Shown piece by piece: positions 48,190 to 61,000 of a stretch of 64,000 nt of DNA. How positions within the stretch are numbered: the stretch's first letter is position 1; every line of letters starts with the position of its first letter. The DNA is from Hondaea fermentalgiana (lineage: Eukaryota; Sar; Bigyra; Thraustochytrida; Thraustochytriidae). The translations under genes and the position numbers were made by a program. Location of the stretch: positions 199,291 to 263,290 of the forward strand of contig NPFB01000056.1 in NCBI GenBank assembly GCA_014084085.1, read 5' to 3'. The notes below the pieces were generated by a model that worked only from the letters and a program-made list of their open reading frames with translations, was not told where the DNA came from and searched no databases.

Positions 48190-51084
48190 CTAGACAGCAC
48201 CGGCAAAGAGACGGCGAATGGCGCGAAGCTGCGTTGTGTCGCCATCAGCAGCAGAAGAGTACTCCTTGCCCTTGGGAGGCTTCTCAGGCTCCATGCGGTA
48301 GAGGGAATTGAGAATGGCCGTGGTGAGCGAGGGCGCGAGAACGTGACCCCACGAAGCGTATCGACCCAGCGAAGACTCAACGCGAGGCTCCTTGGTGACG
48401 ATAGCCCGCTCAATGAGCTCGGCGGCCTTATCCGGCGTCAAAAGGTCAAGATGATCGTACTTTGACGCACCAGGACCCGTGACCATGTTGGTTTTCACCA
48501 GCGGCATGTACACATTGCTCACCTTGACGTTGTCCGCAGCGACCTCGGAGGCGATGCATTTCATTGATTCCGTCAATGCGCACTTCGATGCCACATATGC
48601 GGCAAATCGACCCACGTATGTCTGCTGCGAGATGGATCCAATGTTGACAATGTGACCTTGTTTCCGCTCGCGCATTCCTCGAAGCAGGTCGAGCGTGACG
48701 CGAATTGATCCGTAAAAGTTCAGGTTCATGAGACGCTCAAAGTCGTGGAAACGATCGCGTGTCTCAAACTCAATTGAGCGCCGAATCGAGCGCCCTGCGT
48801 TATTGATCAAAATGTCAACTGTGCCGTACTTGTCCATGACCTTGTCCAGCATATCGTATGTTGGGCCTTCCTGCGCCAAGTCGGCCGTAAAGACATCCGC
48901 AGTTCCGCCTTGGATCTCGATATCGGCACGCACAGCCTCGAGCTTGTCGGCAGACCGTGCCACCAGAATCACGTGCGCTCCAGCCTTGGCCAAACGCATC
49001 GCAACAGTCTTGCCAATACCGTCAGAGGCACCCGTGACCATGACGACCTTGTCGCGCACGACTCCACGAAGCGCGGACGGCTTCTCGAGTCGAGGATCCA
49101 GGAAACGCACATAGTAGTCCCAAAGTCGCCAGGCATACTTGTCGAATCGAGGGCATCGGACACCCGTGCCCTCGAGCGCAGCTCGCGTCTCGGTATCATC
49201 GTAGTCTGTGTTCATGGTCATGTAGGCAGCCGCACTTTCGGGAATCTCAAAGAGGTTTTTGGCAAGAAACTCGGGAGCGTGCATCAAAATTGGAATGTCC
49301 GCCACGCCATTCCAAAACTTGGGCGGGACCACGGCCTGCAGAAATTGCGGAATGCGCGCCGAGAACGACGGCGTCCCCGCGGCCGCAGCCAGCGTGTTAA
49401 GAATCTCAATCACTGTCATGGGCGACGGGTCGACGAGATGAAAGGACTTGCCGTTCAGCCCAGGATCTTCGTTGTGCGCAATCGTATCCATTGCCTGCAC
49501 CACGAAATCGACGGGGACAATGGGGATCGCGTTGCCTTCGATGCAGGGGAGAACGGCAGACGACGGGAGGAATTTGCGTAAATGCTGCAGCGGCTTAAAG
49601 TAAAAGTAAAGGCCGTCAACCTTTTCTGCCTCGCCCGTCTGCGAACTTCCCACCACAATGCCCGGTCTGTAGACCCGGAAGTCGCCCTTGCACTTGGCAC
49701 GCACGAGCATCTCGGCCTCAAACTTGGTGCGCGCATAAGGGTTGTTGAATTCCTGGCCCTCGTCAAGGTTTTCCTCGAACCAAATGCCATCATGACCACC
49801 AGCGACCACGATGCTGCTCACATACTGAAAGCACGTGCCCCACGCATTAAAGAGGGCGTTGGCAAACTCTACGGCGTACATGGTGCCCGACACGTTGGCG
49901 CGCTCATTGTGCTCGAGTGACTTTGTCATGTCGTAGCTAGCCGCCAGATGGAAAAAGTGATCCACGCCAGTCCCAGAGTTCTTTCCTCCGCTGGTCAGCT
50001 GCTTGAGGACGCTCTTGTCGAGTCCGAGTCCAGGCTCGCTAATGTTGGCATCAACCGGAATCACCCGCGAGGCAACTTCGCCGCCGAAGCGCTGATCAAT
50101 CTTGGCCAGCAGCTTGCCGCGCGAGGACGCCCGCGTGAGAGCAAAGATGACCGAATTCGGGTTCCGCGCAATCAGTTCGCCAATGAGAAAGGAGCCAATG
50201 AAACCGCTCGCGCCCGTCATGATGTACACAAGACCGCCATCCTCCGTGGCGGCGTTCATGAGCTGGGCGACAGTGTCGGCCGAGACAGGACCAGTGCCGT
50301 CGTAGGTGATGTCGGTGATCTCGGCATTGCGCGCCTCCTCGTCGAGCACAGCGTCCTCGGCATGCTCGGCTGCGGAGCGCGAGTCGCTCGCGAAATCCGG
50401 GGCAAAGCGACGCACGTGCTCGACGTACTTTTGCATGGCCACGTGTTTGGGCATGTCAAAAAGGTTGGCCCAGGCACGCCAGCGCGCGTATCGCTCGCGA
50501 CTAAAGCCGCGCGGCGCGGCCACATTGCATGGTCCGATCGTCGCCTGTTTGTACAAGGAGATGAGCAGCGAGCGCGAGTTGCGGTTCGCAAAGATGGGGC
50601 TGCGACGCACAAACTCGGTTGCCTGCTCAAACTCGCGCTCGATCACCTGCGGATCAACGGCCTGATTGTGCCTGCTCCCACGGAAGAGCTTGTTCTTGGA
50701 GCTCCGGCTCGCGCGGCGGAAGAGCCCGCCAGCCTTGGCCTTGGCGTTGCTCGCGCCGGTCGCCGCAGCCCGTCGGGGTGCGTTCAGCGAGTCGGTCGAG
50801 TCGACACCCGTCATAACCCAGTCTGGGTCGATGCTGCGCACTTCTTGAATGTAGCGCTTCATGGCGGCCTCTTTGGGCAGGCCCAAGACCTTTTTCCGCG
50901 CCATAAACTTGGCGTGCTTGACCACGTTCATAGACGAGGGTGCCTTGCTCACGTCGACATCTCCCTTGACCGCCTGGTTCCACAGCGCGTACACGCGCAG
51001 CTTCTGGTTGTTCGACGCCGTCCCCACGAGCGCGTTGCCAAAGTGCTCCGCCGCCAGCTCGAACTGCTCCTCGAGCGTCGCCAT
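48190..51084 (-). CDS. Fatty acyl-CoA reductase fused to two acyl-CoA-binding domains
   Basis: The 964-residue product has four modules. ACBP domain 1 (residues 1-88) and ACBP domain 2 (about 145-235, LYKQATIGPCN and AMQKYVEHV) should bind long-chain acyl-CoA. Domain 2 keeps Tyr and Lys of the ligand site and Tyr of AMxxY. An extended-SDR reductase follows (from 286, TGASGFIG; catalytic YARTK near 448; YRPGIVVG). A classical SDR comes last (from about 678, TGASDGIG; NNAGRSIRRS; YVASK near 831). The last two match, in order and motifs, the two-domain alcohol-forming reductase of marine bacteria such as Marinobacter, which takes acyl-CoA via aldehyde to fatty alcohol with NADPH. The fusion suggests substrate capture and delivery, perhaps for wax ester or ether lipid synthesis. 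Both active sites look intact. The ATG at 51084 starts ACBP 1. Confidence 0.9.
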   Translation of the reverse strand: MATLEEQFELAAEHFGNALVGTASNNQKLRVYALWNQAVKGDVDVSKAPSSMNVVKHAKFMARKKVLGLPKEAAMKRYIQEVRSIDPDWVMTGVDSTDSLNAPRRAAATGASNAKAKAGGLFRRASRSSKNKLFRGSRHNQAVDPQVIEREFEQATEFVRRSPIFANRNSRSLLISLYKQATIGPCNVAAPRGFSRERYARWRAWANLFDMPKHVAMQKYVEHVRRFAPDFASDSRSAAEHAEDAVLDEEARNAEITDITYDGTGPVSADTVAQLMNAATEDGGLVYIMTGASGFIGSFLIGELIARNPNSVIFALTRASSRGKLLAKIDQRFGGEVASRVIPVDANISEPGLGLDKSVLKQLTSGGKNSGTGVDHFFHLAASYDMTKSLEHNERANVSGTMYAVEFANALFNAWGTCFQYVSSIVVAGGHDGIWFEENLDEGQEFNNPYARTKFEAEMLVRAKCKGDFRVYRPGIVVGSSQTGEAEKVDGLYFYFKPLQHLRKFLPSSAVLPCIEGNAIPIVPVDFVVQAMDTIAHNEDPGLNGKSFHLVDPSPMTVIEILNTLAAAAGTPSFSARIPQFLQAVVPPKFWNGVADIPILMHAPEFLAKNLFEIPESAAAYMTMNTDYDDTETRAALEGTGVRCPRFDKYAWRLWDYYVRFLDPRLEKPSALRGVVRDKVVMVTGASDGIGKTVAMRLAKAGAHVILVARSADKLEAVRADIEIQGGTADVFTADLAQEGPTYDMLDKVMDKYGTVDILINNAGRSIRRSIEFETRDRFHDFERLMNLNFYGSIRVTLDLLRGMRERKQGHIVNIGSISQQTYVGRFAAYVASKCALTESMKCIASEVAADNVKVSNVYMPLVKTNMVTGPGASKYDHLDLLTPDKAAELIERAIVTKEPRVESSLGRYASWGHVLAPSLTTAILNSLYRMEPEKPPKGKEYSSAADGDTTQLRAIRRLFAGAV

Positions 51085-51249
51085 CGCGCCCGCCTCCGCC
51101 CCGCTCTCGCGCGCTCTCCTGCTCCGGGCCTCCGACCCTCCGACCGTGATCGCCGCGCCGCCGGCCTGCCCTTGCTCGCTCCCTCGCTTGTGGTTTTGCG
51201 GCTTTGGGGGTTTGCCGCCTCCAGGCGCGGCCTCGAGCTGCGCGGCGGC

Positions 51250-51250
<1 letters not shown>

Positions 51251-51303
<53 letters not shown>
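51251..51303. repeat. (CTG/CAG)n triplet array, at least 17 copies
   Basis: Uninterrupted GCT/CTG triplets run straight into the N block, so the real length is unknown. It lies about 170 bases upstream of the reductase ATG, in its 5' UTR or promoter. Confidence 0.93.
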
Positions 51304-51403
51304 NNNNNNNNNNNNNNNNNNNNNNNNNNNNNNNNNNNNNNNNNNNNNNNNNNNNNNNNNNNNNNNNNNNNNNNNNNNNNNNNNNNNNNNNNNNNNNNNN
51401 NNN
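51304..51403. other. Assembly gap (100 N)
   Basis: Exactly 100 N beginning at the end of a CTG triplet array. Confidence 0.98.
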
Positions 51404-51894
51404 GGCGGGCTGCAGCCGCCACTTGTGTTGCGAGCTCGCGTGCTTGCGCGCTTACTTATTGCGATGCGGCTGCGACGCCCCGAGGCTCCCTGGGCGGCGA
51501 GGCCCAGCTAGCGACGGTCCAAGATGCGAGCGCGTAAGGCATTGCACCGCGAGGTTTCCAGCGCGCCGCAGACGTGGGCTCGCGACGGCGGCGCGGCCGG
51601 GACGAGGGGATGATCTTGCGAGGGTGAGGGCGACGACGGGGGTGGGAGGAGGGCGAGACGGACGGACGGGCGACCGGCTGGGAGGCGAGGGGGAAATGCG
51701 GTTTCCTCGGAGCATCATCTGCACTGCAGGACCGTCTTACGCATGTCACAATCAGTGTTGTTATCGTTTGTATCATTACTTTTGCTTTTATTTTTTTCAA
51801 TCATGGCTTGTTAGTGATGAGTTCGTTGGAGGCTGAAGAGGCCGCGGCGGCGACGGCGGCGCCAAAAGTGGCCTCCGCAGTCCCCACGACCAGC

Positions 51895-51972
51895 ACGCCC
51901 GGCAGGAGAGTGTGGCGTGCGCGAGACAAGAATACGCCCGGCAGGAGAGTGTGGCGTGCGCGAGACAAGAAT
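51895..51972. repeat. Perfect 39-bp tandem duplication
   Basis: Two identical 39-base units, 51895-51933 and 51934-51972, lie head to tail 31 bases beyond the stop of the giant gene. The lack of any mismatch points to a recent event. Confidence 0.93.
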
Positions 51973-52002
51973 GCACAACGATCTTGATCGCGCGCAGTCT
52001 CG

Positions 52003-55000
52003 TCATAGAAAATCTTCCGCGAGTTGCGTCTTGATCTGGCTCGAGATGATCTGCCCGACTTCTTTGTAAAGCTCCGCGCTCGCTTCTGTCCTGTTACTGA
52101 TATCAGTGAAAGTTCGGTCAAGGTCCCCAATGTTGGCCTGATGAATTTGTCCTCGTCCACTCGCGCCACTTGCTATGAGCTGCAGAGTTCGATAGTCAGC
52201 GCTAGAGCCAAAACCCACAATATGTGCTTCGAAGCCACTGGTAGGACCGAAGTTCCGAGCAATCTTAGCGAGCGTTGACGATGCCTGAGCAGCATCGGCA
52301 GCCTGCCCATCCGTCATCATCACAACACACGGTATTCCTGCCAGTGGATTGTTTTCAATGACTTGTTGTGCTGCTTGCATCGCTGGAGAGAAGGCCGTGC
52401 CACCGCCAGATTGTGGGCCGAGTCGCAACGCAGTCACAGGTTCAGCTTCCAAAATCGTTGAAGCGCCACCACTGAACTGAATGACGGAGACGTGGTCGTC
52501 GAGTTTCTGATTCGAGATGCGTCGTTGTTTAAAATTCTCGACACAGTTGCTCAGTTCCTGCCAGGGCGCACCACGCATGCTTCCGCTTTGATCGAGCACA
52601 AACACAAAGTGAACCCGTGGCACCGTCTTCGGATCCGACATTGCCACCTTAGATAGCCAAGTTCGTCGTGGAAGGCTAGAGTCTCCTCCTGCTTGCGATT
52701 GAGCTTCATGTCGAGATTCTGCACTTTCCTTTTGCAGCTCTTGCATCTTTGTGTACATCTGTTTCGTCGCTTCCGCATTGCAATCTCCCAAAATGGTGAC
52801 CACGTCGTTCCGCAAGTTGTGGTCGAATGCCGCTTGAATGTCATTTCGCGACTGAGCGCTGGCATCAGCCCGATCATCCCAAAATGCCCGCTGCGACGAA
52901 GCCGGGGACGAAAAGTCTGCACCGTGACAAGGAGCGTCCGTGATGAGGATCATGAACTTTGCCACCGCAAAGTTCTTTTCCCAGTCTGAAATTTCAGCTG
53001 CCATACGGAGAGCACGTGCAGAATCCTCCGCAACATCGTGGCCGCCATAAGCTTTGAATTCACGGCCATTCTCCAATGTGTTCACAATCTTCGCTGTGTC
53101 TTGCGTGAAGTATGTGAGTTCACCGTCTCCGACCTGAGCCGAAAAGAGTCCAACCGTGTCGTCGTGGAAAGCGTTCACAGAAACATAAATGTCGATGTCC
53201 CAACCATACTCGTCCTTGATACGTTGCTTGATGGACGTCTCTCCTTCTAACATGGCAATGAGCTGGTGCTTGATGCTCGGTAAATGTGCACTCATGCTAC
53301 CTGTGCAGTCGATGACGAATGAAAGAGCAACGGCGACCTCGTCCGGGGAATTTCCTTGAACGAGCTTTGCGTCTCGCTCCAGCTTGAGCTTTTCCTGCAA
53401 GTCTGCCCATCGATGCCCCCCAAGAATGCTCTCTACGCCACCCAGATCCCGGCCAACGCCATTCTCCAGACTCTCCATCTTCTCTGCGTCGCCAGCATCC
53501 GTCACAAAAAGGTGCCGTAGACCTTGGCCCAGTGACCCAGGAATTGCGGCCATCACAGCTTCCGGGTAGCAGTCTTCAACAGCAAAGTCGTCCACACCGA
53601 TGCTGAGCGACACGCAGCGAATGCCTGCATCTTGCGCGTTGCCAATCTCTTCGCGTAAGTTCTTGGGACTTGAGCTTCGCCCGTCCGTGAGAACAAGCAT
53701 GAGTTTTTCGTTGCGCGCATTCGCCGACAAGAGACTTGACGCGGTCCGAACCGCCTCAGCGTCCTCGGTGGCAGTATTGCTTGAGCTCAACGAAACCTGC
53801 GCCAGCAAGGCAAGAACCGTTTCTGCCCCCCATGGCTCGTCAGGGCTCTTGACAATACGAACAGTTTTGCCAAAAGTAACCACGCTGAAGCTGTCAATGC
53901 CAATCTCGTCCAGCGCAAATCCTAGAAGAAGCAAGCTTTGCACTGCACAGTCGAGCAGGTGCCCGTGCATACTCTGCGAGACATCCAGAACCAGGCAAAT
54001 GTCGTAGCACCGTTTTCCGCCGGCTGTCTTGGCGCTGAAGATCTTCTTGTACTCAAATTTGGTCACGATCGCCTTAATAAGACCGGGGGTGTGGAATTGC
54101 GCGCCGCGCATGCTTGGCCGCTTCCGTGTATAGCGATTGTAAGGAAGGACCACATCCGCAAGAACGTCCGCCAAATCGTCCACGCCCCCAGCAAGGCTCT
54201 GGCGAAGCTTTCGCAGATCCCCGCGTGCGCTCTCGACGCATGAAGAAAGGTTGCGCTGCGTCTCCTCGAGTTCTCTGCGACGAAATTCTAGACTTGAGTT
54301 TAGAATGGTGTCCGTGTCAGCTTGCATGGCAGATGTATGCATGTCCGCAGGCAGATCTCGCTTCTCTGAGTTGAACATGAAGAGATTTTTCTGAGTCCGA
54401 GCGGCATCCAAGCTCTCCTCGAGAGTGAGAGGCTCGCATCGAATGTGATGAAGCACGTCGCTGCTCAGCATCGACTCCGTCATGGCTTCCGGATGATGGG
54501 TGCCTCGTTGTATCGGATTCGTTTCTGCTGCAGAACCTGCTGAGCCAGTCAAGATGGCAAAGAGTTCTGTCAAACAGCGGAGACTTGCTTCCAGCAACCC
54601 AGTCTTGTTGTTGCCAATGATATCATCCTGGGGAGCTGGGAAATACAGTCGATCGGAAAGCATTTCAAGCGCACGAAACGCGTCCAGATCTTTTGCTTGC
54701 GTCGTTGGGGTCGCGTGCAGTACTGCAAATTTCAAATTAAAGTCCGCTCGCAGTCTAGGAATCTCGGCATGGCTGATATCGTTAGAAAGACCATCGGTGA
54801 TGAGTATCATCACGCGTTGCTCTGCATCCGTTTGAGTCGGTCGCCCACCAAAGACCCTCTCGGCCACAGTGCGCGCGCAGCTCCCAATCTTGCTGCTCTC
54901 ATTGAAAGTAAGACCAGAGATCACCATGTCGCCAACACGAGTATCAAATGGTTCGTCAAGCTCTTTGAGAAGCCTGCAGGTGTTGGGATCGCCAATCGCA

Positions 55001-58000
55001 GCGACTGCAAAGCGCTGCTCAAGCTTTCGAAGCACCTCAAGCATGAAGACCAGCGTCTCCATGACCTGTGACCGAATCTGTGTCATCGAACCGCTGTTGT
55101 CGACAAGCACGACAACCTCTACCGGACGAAACGATTTCGTGCTTGAATTCACCTGACCTCGTAGTTGCGCTAAAGCTTCAGAGACCATTCCTCCAAGAGC
55201 ACTGCTTCGAACAAGTCTGGAAAAGGTCCACGACCGATCTCGTTCAGAGACCCCCATAAACTCATCCCGATACTCTTTCGGGATTTTCATCACTTGGCCG
55301 TCAACCAGATCGGCAGGGTTCATTTCTTCGTAAATCTTGCCAAGGTCCTTCTGCGCTGCTTCTTTGAGAAGCTTCTCAACGCTGTCCGCGTCGAGCCGTG
55401 CACTAATGTTAGACTTCTGCATCTCCTTCTTCGCTCGCGCACGTTGTTCCAGAGACAAATCTTGTGATTCACTGCCCATAGCACTTCCTTGAGGACTGAA
55501 GATGTCGGGCACAGTTTGCATCGCGCCATTCGATCCAGTAGCCACAGGTGCAATTCCGGCAGCACGATGAGAACTATTGCCTTGTCGCATTCCGGACGGA
55601 TCTCGCGGTTTGAGGCCGTTGGCAATGCGCCGCTGCGAGCCTTTGCTCGACGAACTTGAAGAGTTCTTCCCAATTCCTGCATTTGAATTGTTCTTTGCAA
55701 ATGAGCTTCGCTGTTGCCCAACAGCACCACCGAAGTTGTCCTGATCCTGATGTGTGTACCCGTTTTGTCCGACCGCAGGGGGGAATGATGTGTCGCTCCG
55801 AAGCGATTGGTAAGACTCGGTAAAAGTTGTTGCAGGCTGAGAGCTTGGCCTTCGCGGAACAAAAAAGTCGTGTTCTTCTTCAAAGCGTCTCTTCACATCT
55901 TCAAGCGGCACCGCAAACTCACTATGACGCCGCACTGTAGTTAGTTCCCACTTTTGCAGCAGCTCAAGCAAGCTCTTGGCAGATATGGATTCGGACGAAG
56001 GCTTTCCTTCAGGCAAACGGAGGGCGTACATGCAGCGCTGAAAGTCTTGTATCGTAAGTGCTGCGACGGCAGCTTGCCCGAGAGCTATACCACTTTGCGC
56101 CTGCAACCTGATGCTCTCCGCTGTTTGTGACGACAGCAACTGAAGTCCACTCCAAACGAGTTCGTCAGTCACCGGGGGGGCATTTCCCCCACTACGTCGC
56201 ACTCGATCGATCTGCTGATAAGCCAACAGCCACTGTTGTGCTCCCTCACGGATCCGCAATAAATCGTGCAAGACATTAGCACTACCGCCTCGTGCATCGT
56301 CAGTCTGAACGCTTCTACAAAGAGACTTATGAGCCTTCTTCGCGTTCTCGATCAGCAATTTAGCCTCATTCAAATCATCAGAGGAAGACCTGCTCTCCTG
56401 GGCTGATTCTTTTTTGTCAAAGTCCTTTTGAAATGCTTCCGGAAGGGAAAGAGCACACGGAAACTTATTTGACGATGATTTGAGACCCACACGAAGCTCT
56501 CCGGGTGCGGAATTTTTCGGGTCGACTGCTGTTCCTTTTGACCCCATATCCAAAAGTTCTGCAATACGATCTGCACAGCGATCAGCAGCGTCACTGCCTT
56601 CTCGCGCTTCCGTAGCTCGCTGCCGCGACGATTTTGTTGACGTCGCTGTTGTCGGAAGCAAGGCAATGTCTGGTCTGAGTCGGTCAAATCCACCTGCCGA
56701 ATGAGCTTGCACGAGACCGGCTCCCACTAAAAAGAACGACAAGTCATCTGACTCTGAGTTAGACGCTTGGGTGAGAGAGAGACCGAAGGCCAGCGTACTT
56801 AGACCTGACAGGGACTCACGAAGGTCCTCGTCAAACACACCAATGACCTGCAAGAGTCCATCAAATGTCTCTGCAGAAAGATTGCCGCTGTCTTCAGCGT
56901 CTGCGAGCTTCTGTGCCACTAAGTTCGACAGTTTTAAAGCAGCTTGAAGCTCAGGTGCGTACTTGAGGAGAGCGTCTGAGCGAGCCACCTGACCCATACG
57001 GTCCTCACAATCACATTCCAACACTGCGATAAGCTCAACGAACGCCTCCTCACCCATTGCAGCCAAAAATTGTACTGCGCTTCTAGCCAAATGCAAATCG
57101 TCGCGCGCGCTAGACTCGGGCGTACTCTCAGGTCGAAGTGCACTCAAGAGCTCCTTAAAAGTGGACAGAACTTCACTGCATGACGGTAAAAGACTTTCAT
57201 ACTTTTTGAGAAAGTTTTGCAGCTCGACAATGGACCGTACGCTAGTCGCCTCCTCCAATCCCGCCCTGATGAGTGCAGCACGGTTCTTCACTGAAGACTT
57301 GATTGACTTGTCCACTTTTGAGAGCTTCACGACCTCAATGAAAGACTCCAACACCTTTAGTGCTTGCTTTGGTGCCAGTACGGACTTGACAGCCTCAAGG
57401 CGCTTCTGCTGTTGCTCGGATGCCTCACCGGCTTGCTGCAAGCAGAACTCTGCAAACGCGAAGTTTGAGTCGCGTTTTCCTTCATGTAGCAAACGCACCG
57501 CATTTGTGAACTCATGGGGATTGGCGGCACTTGAGCCAGGCGTACATTGTGCACTGAAGACAACACTCCTAGCTTTGGTCACTGACTCTTGCCATCTCTC
57601 TCGTCTTTCACGTTTCCTACGCTGCTGTAGCATCCTGAGACGATCCATCACGAAATCCTCCCCAGATAGACTGTCAAGATCAAACGATTTGCCGTCAAAT
57701 AGGAGAGCCTTCTCTACAGCATCTTCCGGGCAATCCGCAAGTTCCGCGAGCTTCTTCAAAATGTTGTGAGCGGTCAGTGCTGCCTCTTCGTCGGCTAAAA
57801 ACTCAGCGTCTCTCGCCACAGCAGGCGAGGCAGGTGGTGTTGAAGTGCTGGGAGCTGGAGGCACAGGGGGTCGTCCAGCGCTTTGTACGAGAAGTCCATG
57901 CAACGTCCCTTCGCGGATCTGCTTCATGAGCGTCTTCAAGCCCTCATATACTTTCAAGAGCACTTCATCTTTCTTGAATGGCTCGTAATCTTTTTCTGAA

Positions 58001-61000
58001 AACAAAGCCTTCTTTGTGTTCTTCTCATTGCGCTCAGCTTCCCGATCCGATACGAACAACTCTCCGTGGAGGACGAATCGCGCGAGCAAGACGCCGCTTC
58101 CCACAGGACCTAATCCTTGTTTGAAAAGCCTTGCCTGGCTGCGCTCCTCTTCGGTGAAAACCAACTGGCACACTGCGTAATGAAAGTTTGCATGTATAGT
58201 CTCCAAGATCATCCCAAGAAACCCGAGGTTATCGGCACGGGGCAACGCATCATGCAAGAGCCCCAAAAGGTCCTTAGGAGTAACGTTGCGTCTGCAAAGA
58301 TTGCTGGCTGTCTGGCGGATCCAATCGCTTTGCAGGTTTTGAAGTGCTGCTTCGATCAGACGCTTCTGTACTCGCTTGCTCTCGACGCCAGACTTTGACA
58401 AGCAAAACTCAACCAGTGTTTGTGAACAACTCGGGTTGACAGAGTCCCCGCGACTCTTGCTTGCCCGCTTCACCGTCAGTGCGGCACGTAGAATGTCGGT
58501 GCTCTCAACAGGCCGGTCTTCCGATGTTTCCGCCAGCTTGAGCCACGAAGCGAAGAGTGGCCGCCCAGTGTAACAACCCGAGTCGAGATTTCCAAAAATG
58601 GATTCAACCAGTCCACGCGGAGTGGTGTCTTCTTTAATCAGCACACAGTCCATGAAGCGCTCCCAGAGATGAGGCAGAGGGTTTGCCATGGTGCCCTTGC
58701 CCTTCGCAAATAGCTGATCGATCGAGAGGAGTCGAGCCACATTCACGCGAGCCTCATTTTGTCCATCTTGCAGGCAGGACTTTGCTACAAAAAGCGCCCA
58801 CGCACTGAAATCGCCCATGTTCTCCTTGATGTGTTTAGTGATGAACAGAACGGCACCATCAACTGACGGACCCTCGAGAGACTCCCGCATGAGCTCAAGA
58901 ACGTCCGTGAAGGAAGCTGACGCGTCACGCACGCACACACGGAAAATGGTCTCCGCCACCAGTTCGGGGACGAAACCCCCCATGCGGATCCGATCAATGA
59001 GTTCTGACCGCGGTCTGCCCAGATCTCCCGCGCTGAAGCCCTTGATCATCGCTGAGGTTTTCCGCTCATCCACGCGCACATCCATCAATAGGCCATGCGA
59101 AACCCCAGTGCACACATCGCCATCTGGTCCAAAGTAAGCCTCGGACTCAGCGGTAAAACGAGCGAGGACAAGACAAAGCTGCTCAGGCAGTTTCGACTTC
59201 TTCTCGTCCTTCTCGCTCTCATTTTCGCTTTGCGATTCTGCCACTGCGGTGTCGAGCTTTAGCTTCAGCTCCCAAGCAGCGCCCTTCTTGATGCCTCCGC
59301 GAGCTTGAAAGGGTCCAAACGCTACCGAACTCTCAGTTTCAGCTTTGTCGGATTGCCTCATCCTGAGAGACGGACTGTTGACCTCGCAATTCTTCTGCAG
59401 GATAGTTACGTCTCTGTCTTTATAGGTCAGGATACTCGTACCCGACTCGTTGAAGACTCCGAACGAAGCTGCGACTTCCTGACCAGCCACAACAGCCTTC
59501 ACGCTAGCCGAAGTGACATCCCTTCTGCTGCCTGACTTTAAATTGAAGAAGCCGAGCTTTGGCACGGCGAGATGAACCTTGACCCCACTGCGGCCATTTA
59601 CGCGAAGGAAAAACGGACGATCCAGACAGCCTTCGCTCCAGAATGGCACCATTACCTCCGCTTGAAACTTGCGCTTGGTCAAAGATGCGACGTGTATCTG
59701 TGTTTTGGTGCGTACAGACAAATTCTTCTTGCCTGACAGCTTGCTGACACTGACGCCGTCAAACACCATGGTTTTGCCTTTTCCAATGTTTTCCACGTCC
59801 ACCGAATGATGATGTAGCGTGCTAGGACGGATATCATTCAGCGAAACCCGAAGATCTTCGACAGGCTGGAGCGCCTCCACCTCACAGGGTCCAATCTTTC
59901 CTTTGAGAGTAATCTCAATATCTTTCTGGCCCAAAGCTTTGACCAAGAGCTTCCCTTGCGGAATAGAGGCCTGAGATTGTGTGCCATGAGAGACGAGCAG
60001 CAACCGAATGTACCCAGTTGTGTTTGCGGCAAGCTGCAAATGTTCTGTTACTACAACAAATGCGTAGTCGGGCTTCTTGGTGGTCTTGCTTGCGAAATCA
60101 AGGACGACGTCAAGCCCAAGACTGAGCGCACTGTAATTGCGAATCTCCAGGAACGCTTCGCTGGTCTGGCCTGGAGCAATATGTGGAAAGGTGACCTCGG
60201 AAGTTGCCACAGCGCGTCCCAGGGGCACCTCGACAGCGTGCTTAACAGATCTGCTGTTGATGTTCACAGTTTCAACACTCACCACTGCAAATGCTGCATC
60301 CGGGGCGTACGTGGTGGGCGCAGGCTTCGATTCTCCAGGAGATATGGGCAGACTTTTAGCATGCTTCGACGCGTCTGAGAACGTTGAGGCAAGAAGGAGC
60401 TTAACCCTTTCCTCTCCATTATTCTGGATTTGCAACGTATTCGCTCCCCAGACATCTTGAAACCAAAGCTTCCCGCTGAGATTCCAGGTCGCACCGGGTG
60501 CACTCTTTGGATCCATGCAGAGATGCGAAGGCAGGCAGATTGGCTTTGATGGGAAATTCTGCATCTCTCCATGAGTCTCTCCCATCGTGGCGATTGCAAA
60601 GCAGGGTAGGAGAAGCCTTCCTTGCACAGGTACATGAGACACCATATCTGGACCAGCGCAAACCACCAAAGAACCCTCAAGCGTTCGGCCACGCAACGTG
60701 CTCACCCGGACGTGGAGTTCAGTCGACGATTGGTCTCCACTCGATTGACCATCAATCCAGAACTGAACTTCGTCACCATAGGTCGAAGACGAGTCTCTTG
60801 AGCCGCAAGAAAGCTCCATCTTCGCCGACGTGTCAGAGGGCTGAACCGCCACTTTGAGGAAGACAGGTGTCCGACTCAGATTGCACAGCTTGAGGGTTTT
60901 GTACTCCCACAGCGGCTTGATTGTGGCTGCGAGGTCGCCAAAATCAACGACCGGGGTCGAAAATTTGATCACTTGCTCTTCGATGGTCGCCGCGAAATGG

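Larger units (their letters stand above)
51085..52002. other. Upstream region of the reductase gene, with gap and repeats
   Basis: This carries the promoter of the reductase gene and the 3' flank of the giant VWA gene. It holds a CTG triplet array running into an assembly gap, GC-rich DNA, and a perfect 39-base tandem duplication. Frames through it are low-complexity and not called. Confidence 0.5.

Noticed and set aside
49948..51537. Plus-strand frame of over 500 codons through the reductase gene
   Set aside because: It is antisense to a clear multi-domain gene, has no domain of its own and crosses an N block.
51801..52169. Minus-strand frame with a 13-residue duplicated peptide
   Set aside because: The peptide repeat is only the translation of the 39-base tandem duplication, and the frame overlaps the end of the giant gene in the wrong register.
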